Below, in pieces: positions 18,880 through 27,970 of a stretch of DNA of 33,390 nt. The DNA is from Saprospiraceae bacterium (GTDB taxonomy: Bacteria; Bacteroidota; Bacteroidia; Chitinophagales; Saprospiraceae). Position numbers and translations under genes: made by a program. The notes beneath the pieces are model-generated. The model was given only the letters and a program-made list of their open reading frames with translations, ran no database searches and had not been told where the DNA came from. The DNA lies in assembly GCA_020629935.1 (NCBI GenBank), contig JAHDCJ010000029.1, positions 12,891 to 46,280 of the forward strand, in the 5' to 3' direction. The first letter of the stretch is position 1, and every line of letters begins with the position of its first letter.

Positions 18880-19203
18880 TTAGGCACGCATGCCAACAGG
18901 CTCTTTCAAAGAGCTGAAATGAAAATTATGGATTTGCCATACATCCGTAGGACGTGTGTATACAAAGTTAAATTGAATCGAAACCAATTCAAATTCTAAC
19001 ACATATATACATTTGATAAACAACTCCTCAATCTTTTTTATCTCAAGTAGTTTTTGTTTAACAAATAGACCAGTAGCCCCTTCAAATGTTTTGAGAAGGT
19101 ACTTCATTTTTTCTACCAAATTTTCGGGTGATAATAAACCGTCGCGCGAATGGGAATTTACTAATTCCGCAGCTAGCGCATACTCAATTTTCTGCAAACT
19201 CAT
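18880..19203 (-). CDS. Small protein of unknown function, possibly NTF2-like
   Basis: A 107-residue reading frame with an ATG start and no signal peptide. It has a helical N-terminal half (ALAAELVNSHSRDGLLSPENL, KMKYLLKTFEGATGL) and a beta-rich C-terminal part, YVLEFELVSIQFNFVYTRP, followed by WQIHNFHFS. The helix-then-sheet order and the closing WxxxNFxFS resemble small NTF2-like DUF proteins such as the DUF3887 type, but this is only a pattern impression. It lies alone between the beta-barrel gene and the LRR lipoprotein gene. The opposite-strand frame here looks non-coding. It is likely real but unassigned. Confidence 0.55.
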   Translation of the reverse strand: MSLQKIEYALAAELVNSHSRDGLLSPENLVEKMKYLLKTFEGATGLFVKQKLLEIKKIEELFIKCIYVLEFELVSIQFNFVYTRPTDVWQIHNFHFSSLKEPVGMRA

Positions 19204-19428
19204 CGTATTTTTATTGAAGTTATAATGTCCTTCAATTTATCTGGAAATTGTACGAGTTAATTCATGCAGTTAGTTTATGGATTTTGAATAGTTTTTAATT
19301 AGCTTTGAAACAAATATTTGCTCAAATAGCTTCTTATATCTTCATTTAACGTGTACTTTCTTCATTTGTTATAATTTTCTTATTTTTTTTTGCATTTTTA
19401 TTTATTCCATACAAGAAAACTTTATACT

Positions 19429-20325
19429 ATGCGATTTCATTCCTTTTCTTTTCTAGTCATTATACTTTTGCTGTTTTTTACTGGATGTAAATCAGACGTA
19501 TCAAAGACCAATACGGCTACAAATGATTCCAATACTACTTCACCAAAGGTAAAGACAAACCAAGAAACTCCACAATATAGTAGTCTAGCGAATGCGCTAA
19601 AAAATCCGAAAGAAGCTTTTATTCTTAAGCTAAATAATCAAAAACTAAATGAATTACCCACGGATTTAACTCAATTATCTAATCTTCAATTTCTATCATT
19701 GAAAGGGAATAATTTAAGTGAGCTTCCTGATTTCATTAAACAATTCAAACAATTAAAATACTTAAGTCTCGATGGGAATCAATTTACTGAAATTCCATCC
19801 ATCGTATATCAATTGCCTTCTCTTCGTACCTTAAGTTTAGATAACAATAAAATTTCTGAGATTCCTTCAGCCATACAATCACTTAGTAATTTACAAACCC
19901 TATACTTGGGCAGAAATCAATTGACTACCTTCCCTAATGAAGTATTAAGCTTGAAAAATTTGAATTACCTAAGTGTGAACGCCAACCAAATTCCTGATAT
20001 ACCAGAAACAATTAGCCAATTAGAAAACTTAAACACCCTTTTCGTTTGGCAAAATCAATTGGACCGAATACCTGAAAGTATTGGTGCATTAAAAGGACTT
20101 CAAAATTTTGATTGTTCAAATAACCAAATCACTTCTATTCCTGCTAGCCTTTTACAATGTAATAAACTTAGTCAATTAAATTTGAGTAATAATAAATTAA
20201 GCACCATTTCAGAAGATTTTTTTAAAGCCAATAATTTACAAAAGATCACTTTATCAAACAATCCAATTTCAAAAACTAAAATCAAAACCCTCCAAGAAAA
20301 ATATGGGAATAAACTTCAATGGTAA
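19429..20325 (+). CDS. Leucine-rich-repeat lipoprotein
   Basis: A predicted lipoprotein of 298 residues. The start is the ATG at 19429; an in-frame TTG at 19390 would add 13 unlikely residues. The signal MRFHSFSFLVIILLLFFTGC has its lipobox Cys at position 20, followed by a Ser/Thr/Asn-rich linker to about residue 60. The rest is about ten leucine-rich repeats of 23 residues with the pattern LxxLxxLxLxxNxLxxIPxxI (for example LRTLSLDNNKISEIPSAIQS). It should sit in the envelope, possibly on the surface, and bind a protein partner. There is no catalytic domain or T9SS tail. The downstream VIT/VWA lipoprotein gene begins 67 nt later on the same strand and may be co-transcribed. Confidence 0.92.
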   Translation: MRFHSFSFLVIILLLFFTGCKSDVSKTNTATNDSNTTSPKVKTNQETPQYSSLANALKNPKEAFILKLNNQKLNELPTDLTQLSNLQFLSLKGNNLSELPDFIKQFKQLKYLSLDGNQFTEIPSIVYQLPSLRTLSLDNNKISEIPSAIQSLSNLQTLYLGRNQLTTFPNEVLSLKNLNYLSVNANQIPDIPETISQLENLNTLFVWQNQLDRIPESIGALKGLQNFDCSNNQITSIPASLLQCNKLSQLNLSNNKLSTISEDFFKANNLQKITLSNNPISKTKIKTLQEKYGNKLQW

Positions 20326-20392
20326 TTTTTTACCCACCAATTTAGAAATAAATTGCATCTTTTAAATAATTGTATCACGAAACGCCAGAAAT

Positions 20393-23300
20393 ATGAATTG
20401 GAATAACCCCAAAAACCAGATCCTATATTTTATCCTGTTTATCTTATTAGCTACTTTACTTTCCAACTGTAGTTCGATGTCGAAAGAACGAATTTCTGTG
20501 GAAGATCCATCGAAAACTTTTAATTGGGAAGCGGATGAAGGCATGACTGATTCCGATGAAGATGGAGTTATGGATATGATGGAATCTGAATCATTGGAAA
20601 ATGTTCAGTCTGCGCCGCCGCCACCTCCTCCACCAGCTCCAATGATTGAAGAAGTAGAAGAAGAAATTTATTTCTTTGACGCTGAAACGGCACAACCTTC
20701 TACCGTAGTGGAAAATCAAAAATTAGAAGTCATTGAAACCAAAAAAGAAACCACATCTAAAACTTGGAAAAGAAAAGGACGCCATGTAAATAGCGCCAAA
20801 GTTTTTGTAGGAGATCAAGATACCCTTGTTAATAAAGGATGTCAAGTAGCCATTAAAATTGATGGATTTAGAGTACGGGTTTTTATGGATTGTTATTTTT
20901 ATAATGATAAAGATCGACAGTTAGAAGGTACCTTTAAATTGGTTTTGCCCACAGGAGCTAGCCCTTATTATTTTGCTTTTGGAGAAGAAGCCATTTTAGA
21001 TAAAGACAAAGATTTTGTGCTTCCAATAACCGACAAATATAATACGGCTTTAGACTTGAGTGTAGCTGCTATTCGAAATCGCCCCTTAAACGATAAGGCT
21101 ACATTAAAAGAAGCACGGCTAGTCCCTAAAGAAAAAGCAGCTTTTGCTTATGCGGAAACCACAAGAAGAAAAATTGATCCATTATTGGCCGAATGGACAG
21201 GTTCTGACATATTCAATTGTAGAGTCTTTCCTCTTCTTCCAAACAAAGTACATCGCATTGCATTTGGATACGACCTTAACCTGAATCAGGTAAATGAAAC
21301 GACTAAAAGTTTATATTTCCCCTTACCAGAAACGCGCCCTTTAGAAGTAGATATTAATATGTCTGACCTAGGACAAATATCCGCAAATATGAAAGGGCAA
21401 AAGATTGAAAATAAAAAAGAAAATGGACGATGGCTAGCTCATTTAGACAATCCTAAATTAGATGCTATTCAAATTTTCCAAACAGATGCGCCTACTACAA
21501 TTATTCATGGCAAACAAAGTAACGACTCCTATTTTGCTACAAATATTAATCCACAACTTCCAGGATTAGATGCCAATCAAATTGCTAATCAAGCCGTCTT
21601 TTTAGTGGATGTTTCTTTAAGTTCTAATCCAGACAAATATAATGTATGGCTTAAAGCATTAGAAGCCATTTTGAAAGAAAACGAGAACGATATTAAGCAA
21701 TTTGCTATCCAATATTTTAATGTCGAAAGTTTTTGGTGGAAGACCGAATGGGTCAATAATACCGCTGCAAATCGAACAGCTGCGCTTGCCTACGCCAATA
21801 GTCTTTCATTAGAAGGAGCATCGGATTTAGGTTCGGCTATTTTACAATTAAAAGAAGTGGATTTTATTTCTAAAAATAGCAAAGCGAAAAATGTTTTTCT
21901 TCTTAGTGATGGAAGTATCACTTGGGGAGAGGATCGTCCGTATGCCCTTTCCGAATATGTACAACCCTTAGATAAATGGTTTGCTTTTCAAACGGGAATG
22001 GCAGAAACTAATCGAGCTATTTTAGCCCATCTTACTCGAAATTCGGGAGGAGCTATATTTTCTATAGCCAACGAAAATCAAATAAAAAAAGCAAGTACCG
22101 CATTTAAAAAACAGGCTTGGAAAATTGAATCTTTATCTTTAGAAAACACAAAAGATTTGTTAATTGAAGGACGTCCTTTATATCTTTATCAAGGCCAAAA
22201 CATTACGGTAGTAGGAAGAGGAACGCCTAGTAAAGGAAGCCAATTAAAATTGACGGTTTCTAATAATGGAACCAATAAAACGATAAGCATTCCTTTAAAG
22301 GAATCTCTCCAATCGAATTTGGCGGCAAGGACTTATGGACAATATGCTACGGAGCATTTAGAAGAGTTTGAAGATGCGACTTTGGATTTTTCTACTGCTT
22401 ATAGTACGCATTTTCGAGTACCGGGAAAAACCTGTTCTTTTTTAATGTTGGAAAGTGAAGAAGACTATGCTCGATATAATATCAAACCCGAAACCAATGC
22501 CTATGTCGTTCGATCTTCCTCGGTCAATTCATTGGTTGACGAAGTCTTAAAAAATGTAAAAAAGACCTTGGGCAATGCCAAACTAAACTTTATCCATTGG
22601 GTAGAAAAGTTGGAAAAATTTGAAGGTCTAAATTTTGAAATTCCTACGGCCTTTCAACTCATTTTAGATCAAACACCAGAGGCTAATTTTAAAGTAGCAC
22701 CTGCCTTTTTAAATTCTGCTTTAAAACTAAAGAAACATCAATCTTCGGAGTTGACTAAAGCACTTAATGAAAAAGAATTAGATTACGATGTGATTACCAA
22801 AGCAGCTAAAAATATACAAGAAGATTTTGATAAATCCGCTTCTTTAAAAATATTGAGTTCATTGATAGAAAAGAATCCGGGCAATGGTGTTTTGGCAAGA
22901 GATGTCGCCTTTTCGGCCATGGAATATAATTTATCTTCCCAAGCTTATCATTTGTTGACTAAGGTCATTCGCAACCGTCCTTATGAACCCCAAAGCTATA
23001 CGGCAATCGCCCAAGCTTTGACTGATATTGGAAAAATTGATCTCGCCATTTTTTATTATGAAGTCGCTTTATCTGGACAATGGGATCAACGATTTGGAGC
23101 CTTTCGTCAAATTGCAGCTTTAGATTATTCTAGACTGTTAAGATTAATTGAAGAGGGAAAATATGAAGTAAGTTTCCCTGATTATATTTCTTCAAGAAAA
23201 CAATCTATAGACGATGAATTTAATTTTAAATCTGCTGATTTAGTGATTACCATTACTTGGAACACGGACAATACTGATATAGATTTACACGTCAAAGAGC

Positions 23301-23617
23301 CTACTGGAGAAGTTTGTTATTATTCATTCCCCAAAACAAAAATTGGAGGTTTAATGTCGGATGATGTAACCCAAGGCTATGGTCCAGAAATGTATATTTT
23401 ACAAGATGCCAAAGCAGGAGAATATTTAGTGGGAGCCAACTATTATGGCTCGGATCGATCACGAACCTCTGTTCGCTCTAAAGTATTCACTAAGGTGTAT
23501 AAAAACTTTGGATCAAAGAATGAAGAATTGATAGAAAAGGTAATCAGCCTTGGAGAAGAAAAACAAATGGTCGATATTTTTGAGATTAAGATTAAAGAAG
23601 ATAAGAAGGATAATTAG
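20393..23617 (+). CDS. Large VIT / VWA-like / DUF2135 lipoprotein
   Basis: A 1074-residue envelope protein with a lipoprotein signal (lipobox LLSNC, Cys26). Next comes an acidic linker with an EF-hand-like DSDEDGVMD and a poly-proline run. Residues about 135-300 resemble a VIT (vault/inter-alpha-trypsin) domain: CQVAIKIDGFRVRVFMDCYF, LEGTFKLVLPTGASPYYFAF. Residues about 400-580 are VWA-like, with a MIDAS-type DVSLSS near 406 and VFLLSDGSITWG. A helical, TPR-like region runs about 790-930. The C-terminus, about 945-1070, matches DUF2135 of the YfaP type (TWNTDNTDIDLHVKEPTGE, TQGYGPEMYIL, YLVGANYYGSD). The set of domains suggests metal-dependent adhesion or assembly at the cell surface. The gene ends at a strong terminator. 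No MoxR ATPase is nearby. Domain calls are confident, function is not. Confidence 0.88.
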   Translation: MNWNNPKNQILYFILFILLATLLSNCSSMSKERISVEDPSKTFNWEADEGMTDSDEDGVMDMMESESLENVQSAPPPPPPPAPMIEEVEEEIYFFDAETAQPSTVVENQKLEVIETKKETTSKTWKRKGRHVNSAKVFVGDQDTLVNKGCQVAIKIDGFRVRVFMDCYFYNDKDRQLEGTFKLVLPTGASPYYFAFGEEAILDKDKDFVLPITDKYNTALDLSVAAIRNRPLNDKATLKEARLVPKEKAAFAYAETTRRKIDPLLAEWTGSDIFNCRVFPLLPNKVHRIAFGYDLNLNQVNETTKSLYFPLPETRPLEVDINMSDLGQISANMKGQKIENKKENGRWLAHLDNPKLDAIQIFQTDAPTTIIHGKQSNDSYFATNINPQLPGLDANQIANQAVFLVDVSLSSNPDKYNVWLKALEAILKENENDIKQFAIQYFNVESFWWKTEWVNNTAANRTAALAYANSLSLEGASDLGSAILQLKEVDFISKNSKAKNVFLLSDGSITWGEDRPYALSEYVQPLDKWFAFQTGMAETNRAILAHLTRNSGGAIFSIANENQIKKASTAFKKQAWKIESLSLENTKDLLIEGRPLYLYQGQNITVVGRGTPSKGSQLKLTVSNNGTNKTISIPLKESLQSNLAARTYGQYATEHLEEFEDATLDFSTAYSTHFRVPGKTCSFLMLESEEDYARYNIKPETNAYVVRSSSVNSLVDEVLKNVKKTLGNAKLNFIHWVEKLEKFEGLNFEIPTAFQLILDQTPEANFKVAPAFLNSALKLKKHQSSELTKALNEKELDYDVITKAAKNIQEDFDKSASLKILSSLIEKNPGNGVLARDVAFSAMEYNLSSQAYHLLTKVIRNRPYEPQSYTAIAQALTDIGKIDLAIFYYEVALSGQWDQRFGAFRQIAALDYSRLLRLIEEGKYEVSFPDYISSRKQSIDDEFNFKSADLVITITWNTDNTDIDLHVKEPTGEVCYYSFPKTKIGGLMSDDVTQGYGPEMYILQDAKAGEYLVGANYYGSDRSRTSVRSKVFTKVYKNFGSKNEELIEKVISLGEEKQMVDIFEIKIKEDKKDN

Positions 23618-23655
23618 CATCCATTTTTTCTTTTTCTCCTAAAAAAAAGAATTTT

Positions 23656-23695
23656 GCGCAAAGGCTACACTTAAACAGCCTTTGTGCATTTTTTT
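23656..23695 (+). terminator. Intrinsic terminator after the VIT/VWA gene
   Basis: GCGCAAAGGCT pairs with AGCCTTTGTGC (11 bp, one G-U) around a 10-nt loop, followed by a T-tract at 23689-23695. An A-rich run precedes the stem. This is a classical Rho-independent terminator 38 nt after the stop codon. Confidence 0.88.
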
Positions 23696-23828
23696 AGCAC
23701 AAAATTATTTCTTCTTCTTGAAGATTCTTGTTGTGAAATAGTCATAAATTCATGTTAAAACATTTAAATAATTATGATATTAATATAGAAAGTAAGAAAT
23801 TGTATTTCCTACTAATCTAAACCATACT

Positions 23829-24359
23829 ATGCATAAATTTAAATTAAGCCTTGGGCTCATATTTCTATTTTGGAATTTAATTTCTTATGCACAACCTTAT
23901 CTTGATCTTATGGCACCAGTATTAGAAAAAAAAGTAAATGTAAAAGCAAGTATTTCAGAAGTTTGGGAAGCTTGGACCACAGTAGATGGCTTACAAAATT
24001 TCTTAGCAAGTGAATGTAAAATGGAACTTCGTCCAGGAGGTCCTTTTGAAGTTTATTTTATGCCTTATGCGGAAGAAGGACAAAAAGGGACAGAGCACTG
24101 CACGGTATTGAGTTATGTCCCTGAAGAAATGTTTTCTTTTACTTGGAATGCTCCTCCTAAGTTTCCAGAACTTCGAGCCTTAGGCCCTACCACTTGGGTT
24201 GTAATTAACTTTACCACATTAGGCAAGGGACAAGTAGAAGTACGATTACGTCATTTTGGATGGCAGGAAGGGAAAGAATGGATCCAATTACATGATTATT
24301 TTGATCTTGCTTGGGATTCCGTCCTTCTATGGCTTAAAGAAGCATTAGAGAGCGAATAA
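23829..24359 (+). CDS. Exported SRPBCC (AHSA1/START-like) domain protein
   Basis: A 176-residue protein with a signal peptide (MHKFKLSLGLIFLFWNLISYAQ) followed by one SRPBCC domain, a helix-grip fold with a deep hydrophobic pocket. Typical AHSA1-type features are VNVKASISEVWEAWTTVDGL, LRPGGPFEVYF, VLSYVPEEMFSFTWNAPP, and the closing helix WDSVLLWLKEAL. Most AHSA1-like proteins are cytoplasmic; the signal peptide implies a periplasmic small-molecule or lipid-binding role, which is inference. It lies 26 nt before the uracil-DNA glycosylase-like gene, so the two are probably co-transcribed, although their predicted compartments differ. Confidence 0.85.
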   Translation: MHKFKLSLGLIFLFWNLISYAQPYLDLMAPVLEKKVNVKASISEVWEAWTTVDGLQNFLASECKMELRPGGPFEVYFMPYAEEGQKGTEHCTVLSYVPEEMFSFTWNAPPKFPELRALGPTTWVVINFTTLGKGQVEVRLRHFGWQEGKEWIQLHDYFDLAWDSVLLWLKEALESE

Positions 24360-24385
24360 TCCCCAAGAATGATTATCTTGGAAAC

Positions 24386-24967
24386 ATGGATCAACTTCTA
24401 GAAAATATTGCAAATTGCACCCATTGCGCTAAAGCTTTAAACCATCAACCGCGACCTGTAGTTGCCGCCCATCCCGAAAGTAAAATTATTATTATTGGTC
24501 AGGCACCTGGTTCTGTCGTACACCGTACAGGGATTCCTTGGGATGATCAAAGTGGAAAGAATTTAAGATCTTGGTTAGACATTTCCAATGCGGATTTTTA
24601 CGATGCCTCTAAAGTTGCCATTATTCCAATGGGATTTTGTTACCCTGGGAAAGGGAAAAGTGGTGATCTACCTCCACGAAAAGAATGTGCTCCGCTTTGG
24701 CACGATCAGTTGATCAGTCAACTTCCAGAAGTCAAATTGACTTTATTGATTGGTAAATATGCACAAGACTATTATTTACAGAAAGAGGCAAAGAAAAACT
24801 TGACAGAAACGGTAAAAAATTTTGAAGAATACTTACCCAAATATTTTGTTCTTCCCCACCCTTCTCCAAGGAATAATATTTGGATGGCGAAAAATGCTTG
24901 GTTTAAAAGTGAGGTTTTACCTTCATTAAAATCAATCGTTTCCTTTATTTTAAACCCTGATAAATAA
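24386..24967 (+). CDS. Uracil-DNA glycosylase family protein (COG1573-like, putative Fe-S)
   Basis: A 193-residue cytoplasmic protein of the uracil-DNA glycosylase superfamily, which removes uracil or related bases from DNA. Motif 1 is IIIIGQAPG (residues 34-42) and motif 2 is LPHPSPRN with His158. Four cysteines, Cys11 and Cys14 (CTHC) plus Cys85 and Cys101 (GFCYPG...RKEC), are spaced like the iron-sulphur ligands of family 4/5 enzymes. Motif 1 lacks the acidic residue that follows GxAPG in typical family-4 enzymes, so substrate range may differ. The stop codon overlaps the next ATG by one base. Superfamily assignment is firm; the exact family is not. Confidence 0.87.
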   Translation: MDQLLENIANCTHCAKALNHQPRPVVAAHPESKIIIIGQAPGSVVHRTGIPWDDQSGKNLRSWLDISNADFYDASKVAIIPMGFCYPGKGKSGDLPPRKECAPLWHDQLISQLPEVKLTLLIGKYAQDYYLQKEAKKNLTETVKNFEEYLPKYFVLPHPSPRNNIWMAKNAWFKSEVLPSLKSIVSFILNPDK

Positions 24968-25233
24968 TGAATAAAACGCTCCAAAAGCAAATCAATCAAC
25001 TTTGGCAATTTATTGAGCAATGGTTAGATACAGAAACCAAGGAGGGCGTCAGTCAAGATCTACTAGCCATTGGTATTGAGCCACAAAAGTTTAAAGCATT
25101 TCAAAAAAAATGGAACGTGGAAATTCCAAAAGACTTTCAATTTTCTTATTATCGACATAATGGTTTCACAATACCTTTCGGTTTGATTCATGGCTATGCT
25201 TTAAAAAACGAGATATACCAAATCAAACAATAA
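24967..25233 (+). CDS. Truncated SMI1/KNR4 (SUKH) family protein
   Basis: A short protein of 88 residues, translationally coupled to the preceding gene (TAATG). The N-terminus MNKTLQKQINQLWQFIEQWL and the later segment VEIPKDFQFSYYRHNG, then GLIHGYAL, follow the order seen at the start of SMI1/KNR4 (SUKH-1) proteins, where the helix, the LPxDFxxSYxxHNG and the GLIxGW segments occur. Family members are usually about twice this length, so the C-terminal half of the fold is missing. The 160 bp downstream show no continuation in any frame I inspected. It is either a decayed remnant or a shortened variant. SUKH proteins often act as immunity proteins, but no toxin gene is nearby. Confidence 0.55.
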   Translation: MNKTLQKQINQLWQFIEQWLDTETKEGVSQDLLAIGIEPQKFKAFQKKWNVEIPKDFQFSYYRHNGFTIPFGLIHGYALKNEIYQIKQ

Positions 25234-25342
25234 TATTATTTCTTCGAATAACCTTTCTTCTTATCAAAATTGATCTTATCAAAGATTCGTAAAATAAGCG
25301 TCATTTTATATTTTCTCCTTACCTATATAGTTTACAAAAATA

Positions 25343-25350
25343 TATATTTG
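25343..25350 (+). promoter_or_regulatory. Candidate -7 promoter element for the metalloprotease
   Basis: TATATTTG matches TAnnTTTG exactly, 45 nt before the ATG at 25396, in a very A/T-rich stretch. No TTG at the usual -33 distance is obvious, so this is a half-site only. Confidence 0.4.
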
Positions 25351-25395
25351 TGACATTCATAACATACTTATTTAACCCAAACAAATTTATTTAAT

Positions 25396-27849
25396 ATGAA
25401 TGAAAAAACTTACTTTTTAGTATTACCCATCCTCTTATTTCAGCTTGTTTTTTCCTTTGCACAGGATTCCTCTATCTTGTGGCAGGATATTCAATCGCAT
25501 AAGCAAGAAGGAGTTGAATTTGAGAAAAAGGACTTATTCTCGTTTAATGAAGTTTTAAATGAAACCAATACTGAAGGCTTTGTAAAAGACGGTGCGAAAT
25601 TAGATATCAATTGGGCCGTCTTGCAACACATAACTCAAAATCGTCCAGTGGCCATTCGAATGAAAATCTCTTTAAATGCCACAGAAAGTGTTTGGCTAAG
25701 TGCCAGACAATATCAACCTGTAACCACAGATTTCGGAGCATTTTCTAGTGAGAATGAGCGGACTGAAATCCCCTATGCACATGGCGTCCATTATCGCGGA
25801 ATCATTGAGGGATCTAGTCGTTCATTAGTAGCAATTTCCTTCTTTGAAGATAATGTCATGGCAGTAATGGCTTCCAAAGAATTTGGAAACATGGTCTTAG
25901 GTAAAATGACTGCACAAAAAGGCCTTCATTTTGCTGTTTATAAAGCAAAAGATTTACTGGTTCAATCTACCAGTCAAGAATGTAAAGTTCTAAGCCATTC
26001 ACAAGCTTTAATGAATCAGGTAAACGATCTGTACCGAACTCCTACTACCGAATTATTAGATGCGAATAATTGTGTTAGGATTTACTATGAAATTGATTAT
26101 GACTTTTTTGTAGCGAAAGGAAGTAGCACAGAAAATGTAATTGATTTTATGGTAGGTGCCCATAATGCAGTAGCTACCATCTACACCAACGAAGCTGTAA
26201 AAACTGAAATTTCTGAAATTTTTATTCATACTTCTCCAGATAGTTATAATACCACAGATCAAGGAGATTTACTTGTCGATTTTCGAACCACTCGAACCGT
26301 GTATAATGGTGATCTTGCTCATTTTGTATATACAGGAGATCCCGCAGGAGGTGGAATTGCCTATTTAGATGTGATTTGTTCAAATTTTGATTATGGCGTT
26401 TCAAAAGTAGATTTAACATTTAATGATTACCCAACCTATAACTGGACGGTCAATGTTTTAACCCATGAACTTGGACATAATATGGGATCTAATCATACCC
26501 ATGCCTGTGTATGGAATGGAAATAATACTGCCATTGATGGTTGTGGTCCGACCTATGATGCAGGTTTAGCTGAAGGAGCTTGTGCCACTGGCCCATTACC
26601 TGCTTCAGGAACGGTAATGAGTTATTGTCATTTGCTTGGTGCAGTAGGTGTAGATTTAAGTTTAGGGTTTGGGCCACAGCCTGGTGCAGTTATAAGAGAT
26701 CGAGTGTATAATGCCAATTGTTTAAGCGCATGTAATCAATGTCCCACTTTCAGTATTTTAGGTACTCCAGAAGATTGTGTAGGTAACTTAGGGAGTGTAC
26801 GTGTTGGGTATGCTAGTGCGGGAGATTCTGGAAATATTACCTATGCATGGTCAAATGGATCTAATACAAGTGAAATCACGGGCCTAAGTGCAGGCACATA
26901 CACCGTTACTGTTTCAGGTGATGGAGGATGTGCTACAAGCAAAACATTTGTAGTGAATGATTATTCTTCTAATACAGCCGAAATTAATATTGCGATTACC
27001 TTTGACAATTATCCTTCGGAAACTTCTTGGGTCATCCAAAATGGTGCAGGTTCTACAGTTGCCTCTAGTCCATCTTATGCCACAATGATTGCTGGATCTT
27101 CAATCAACGAAACCGTTTGTTTACCTGACGATTGTTATACATTCACCATTTTCGATTCATACGCAGATGGTATTTGTTGTGGTTTTGGTAATGGAAGCTA
27201 TACTGTGACAGATGTCACTGCAGGAGGAACCATAATCGCCACTGGAGGTTCATTTACAGATTCTGAATCTACTAGTAATATTTGTTTAGATAATTTACTT
27301 CCTGTAGAGCTTATTTATTTCAAAGGAGAATCAAATCTTAGAGGTAATCTTTTATCGTGGGTTACAGCCACTGAAATTGAAAATGACTTTTTCCATTTGG
27401 AGCGTTCTTATGATGGAATAGACTTTGAGGTGATTACCAAAATTCAAGGAAATGGCAATTCAACTGAAAGCCATTTTTATCAATTCTTAGATCAACAACC
27501 AAGAATAGGAATTAATTATTATCGTTTATCACAATTTGATTTTGATGGGGATCAATCTTATGTCGGTGATATCATCGCATTGGAATACACAAATGGAGAA
27601 TTTGTTCAGGTTTACCCTAAGCCTACAACTAACTTTTTAAATATTTCTTATTTTGGGAAAGCACGTGGTCCTCTTGATATTCGATTATTTGATGCCGCAG
27701 GAAAGAGGTTAAAGTCTTATCATTTTGAAGTAGAAGCGGGAATAAATGAAATGCAATTAAGCATTGTAGATTTTCCTTCGGGTATTTATTTCCTTCAAAT
27801 TAATGATCAGAAAGAAAGTAGTTATGAACGAATTATGAAATTAGAATAA
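25396..27849 (+). CDS. T9SS-exported reprolysin-like zinc metalloprotease
   Basis: A secreted protease of 817 residues. A signal peptide (MNEKTYFLVLPILLFQLVFSFAQ) is followed by a propeptide-like region to about 200. The metzincin catalytic domain carries HELGHNMGSNH at 357-367 and a Met-turn GTVMSYCH near 405, with cysteines suggesting disulphides. A SprB-like repeat (ITYAWSNGSNTSEITGLSAG, TYTVTVSGDGGC) lies at about 478-515, then a beta domain rich in aromatic and Cys residues. Residues about 735-817 form a type A T9SS sorting domain (VYPKPTTNFLNISYF, GIYFLQI, RIMKLE). It is therefore probably secreted or anchored at the cell surface by type IX secretion. All zinc ligands are intact. Physiological substrate unknown, likely extracellular protein. 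Confidence 0.95.
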   Translation: MNEKTYFLVLPILLFQLVFSFAQDSSILWQDIQSHKQEGVEFEKKDLFSFNEVLNETNTEGFVKDGAKLDINWAVLQHITQNRPVAIRMKISLNATESVWLSARQYQPVTTDFGAFSSENERTEIPYAHGVHYRGIIEGSSRSLVAISFFEDNVMAVMASKEFGNMVLGKMTAQKGLHFAVYKAKDLLVQSTSQECKVLSHSQALMNQVNDLYRTPTTELLDANNCVRIYYEIDYDFFVAKGSSTENVIDFMVGAHNAVATIYTNEAVKTEISEIFIHTSPDSYNTTDQGDLLVDFRTTRTVYNGDLAHFVYTGDPAGGGIAYLDVICSNFDYGVSKVDLTFNDYPTYNWTVNVLTHELGHNMGSNHTHACVWNGNNTAIDGCGPTYDAGLAEGACATGPLPASGTVMSYCHLLGAVGVDLSLGFGPQPGAVIRDRVYNANCLSACNQCPTFSILGTPEDCVGNLGSVRVGYASAGDSGNITYAWSNGSNTSEITGLSAGTYTVTVSGDGGCATSKTFVVNDYSSNTAEINIAITFDNYPSETSWVIQNGAGSTVASSPSYATMIAGSSINETVCLPDDCYTFTIFDSYADGICCGFGNGSYTVTDVTAGGTIIATGGSFTDSESTSNICLDNLLPVELIYFKGESNLRGNLLSWVTATEIENDFFHLERSYDGIDFEVITKIQGNGNSTESHFYQFLDQQPRIGINYYRLSQFDFDGDQSYVGDIIALEYTNGEFVQVYPKPTTNFLNISYFGKARGPLDIRLFDAAGKRLKSYHFEVEAGINEMQLSIVDFPSGIYFLQINDQKESSYERIMKLE

Positions 27850-27863
27850 ATGTTTCGTTAGAT

Positions 27864-27902
27864 AAAAAAAGGCTTGATCAATTTTTGATCAAGCCTTTTT
27901 TT
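27864..27902. terminator. Strong intrinsic terminator, symmetrical
   Basis: GGCTTGATCAA pairs perfectly with TTGATCAAGCC around a 3-nt loop, flanked by seven A on the left and seven T on the right, which extend the stem. It starts 15 nt after the metalloprotease stop. Confidence 0.92.
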
Positions 27903-27970
27903 ATGACTTAATATTTTGGATGGATTTCCAACTAATGCTTTTTTTATCTAACTTTAAAAAAATAATATTA

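Noticed and set aside
20393-23617. VWA protein as part of a MoxR-VWA-effector system
   Set aside because: No MoxR-type ATPase or effector gene lies on either side, and the protein is an exported lipoprotein.
26056-26677. Three short minus-strand frames opposite the metalloprotease
   Set aside because: They are His/Asn-rich shadows of the catalytic-domain codons on the other strand.
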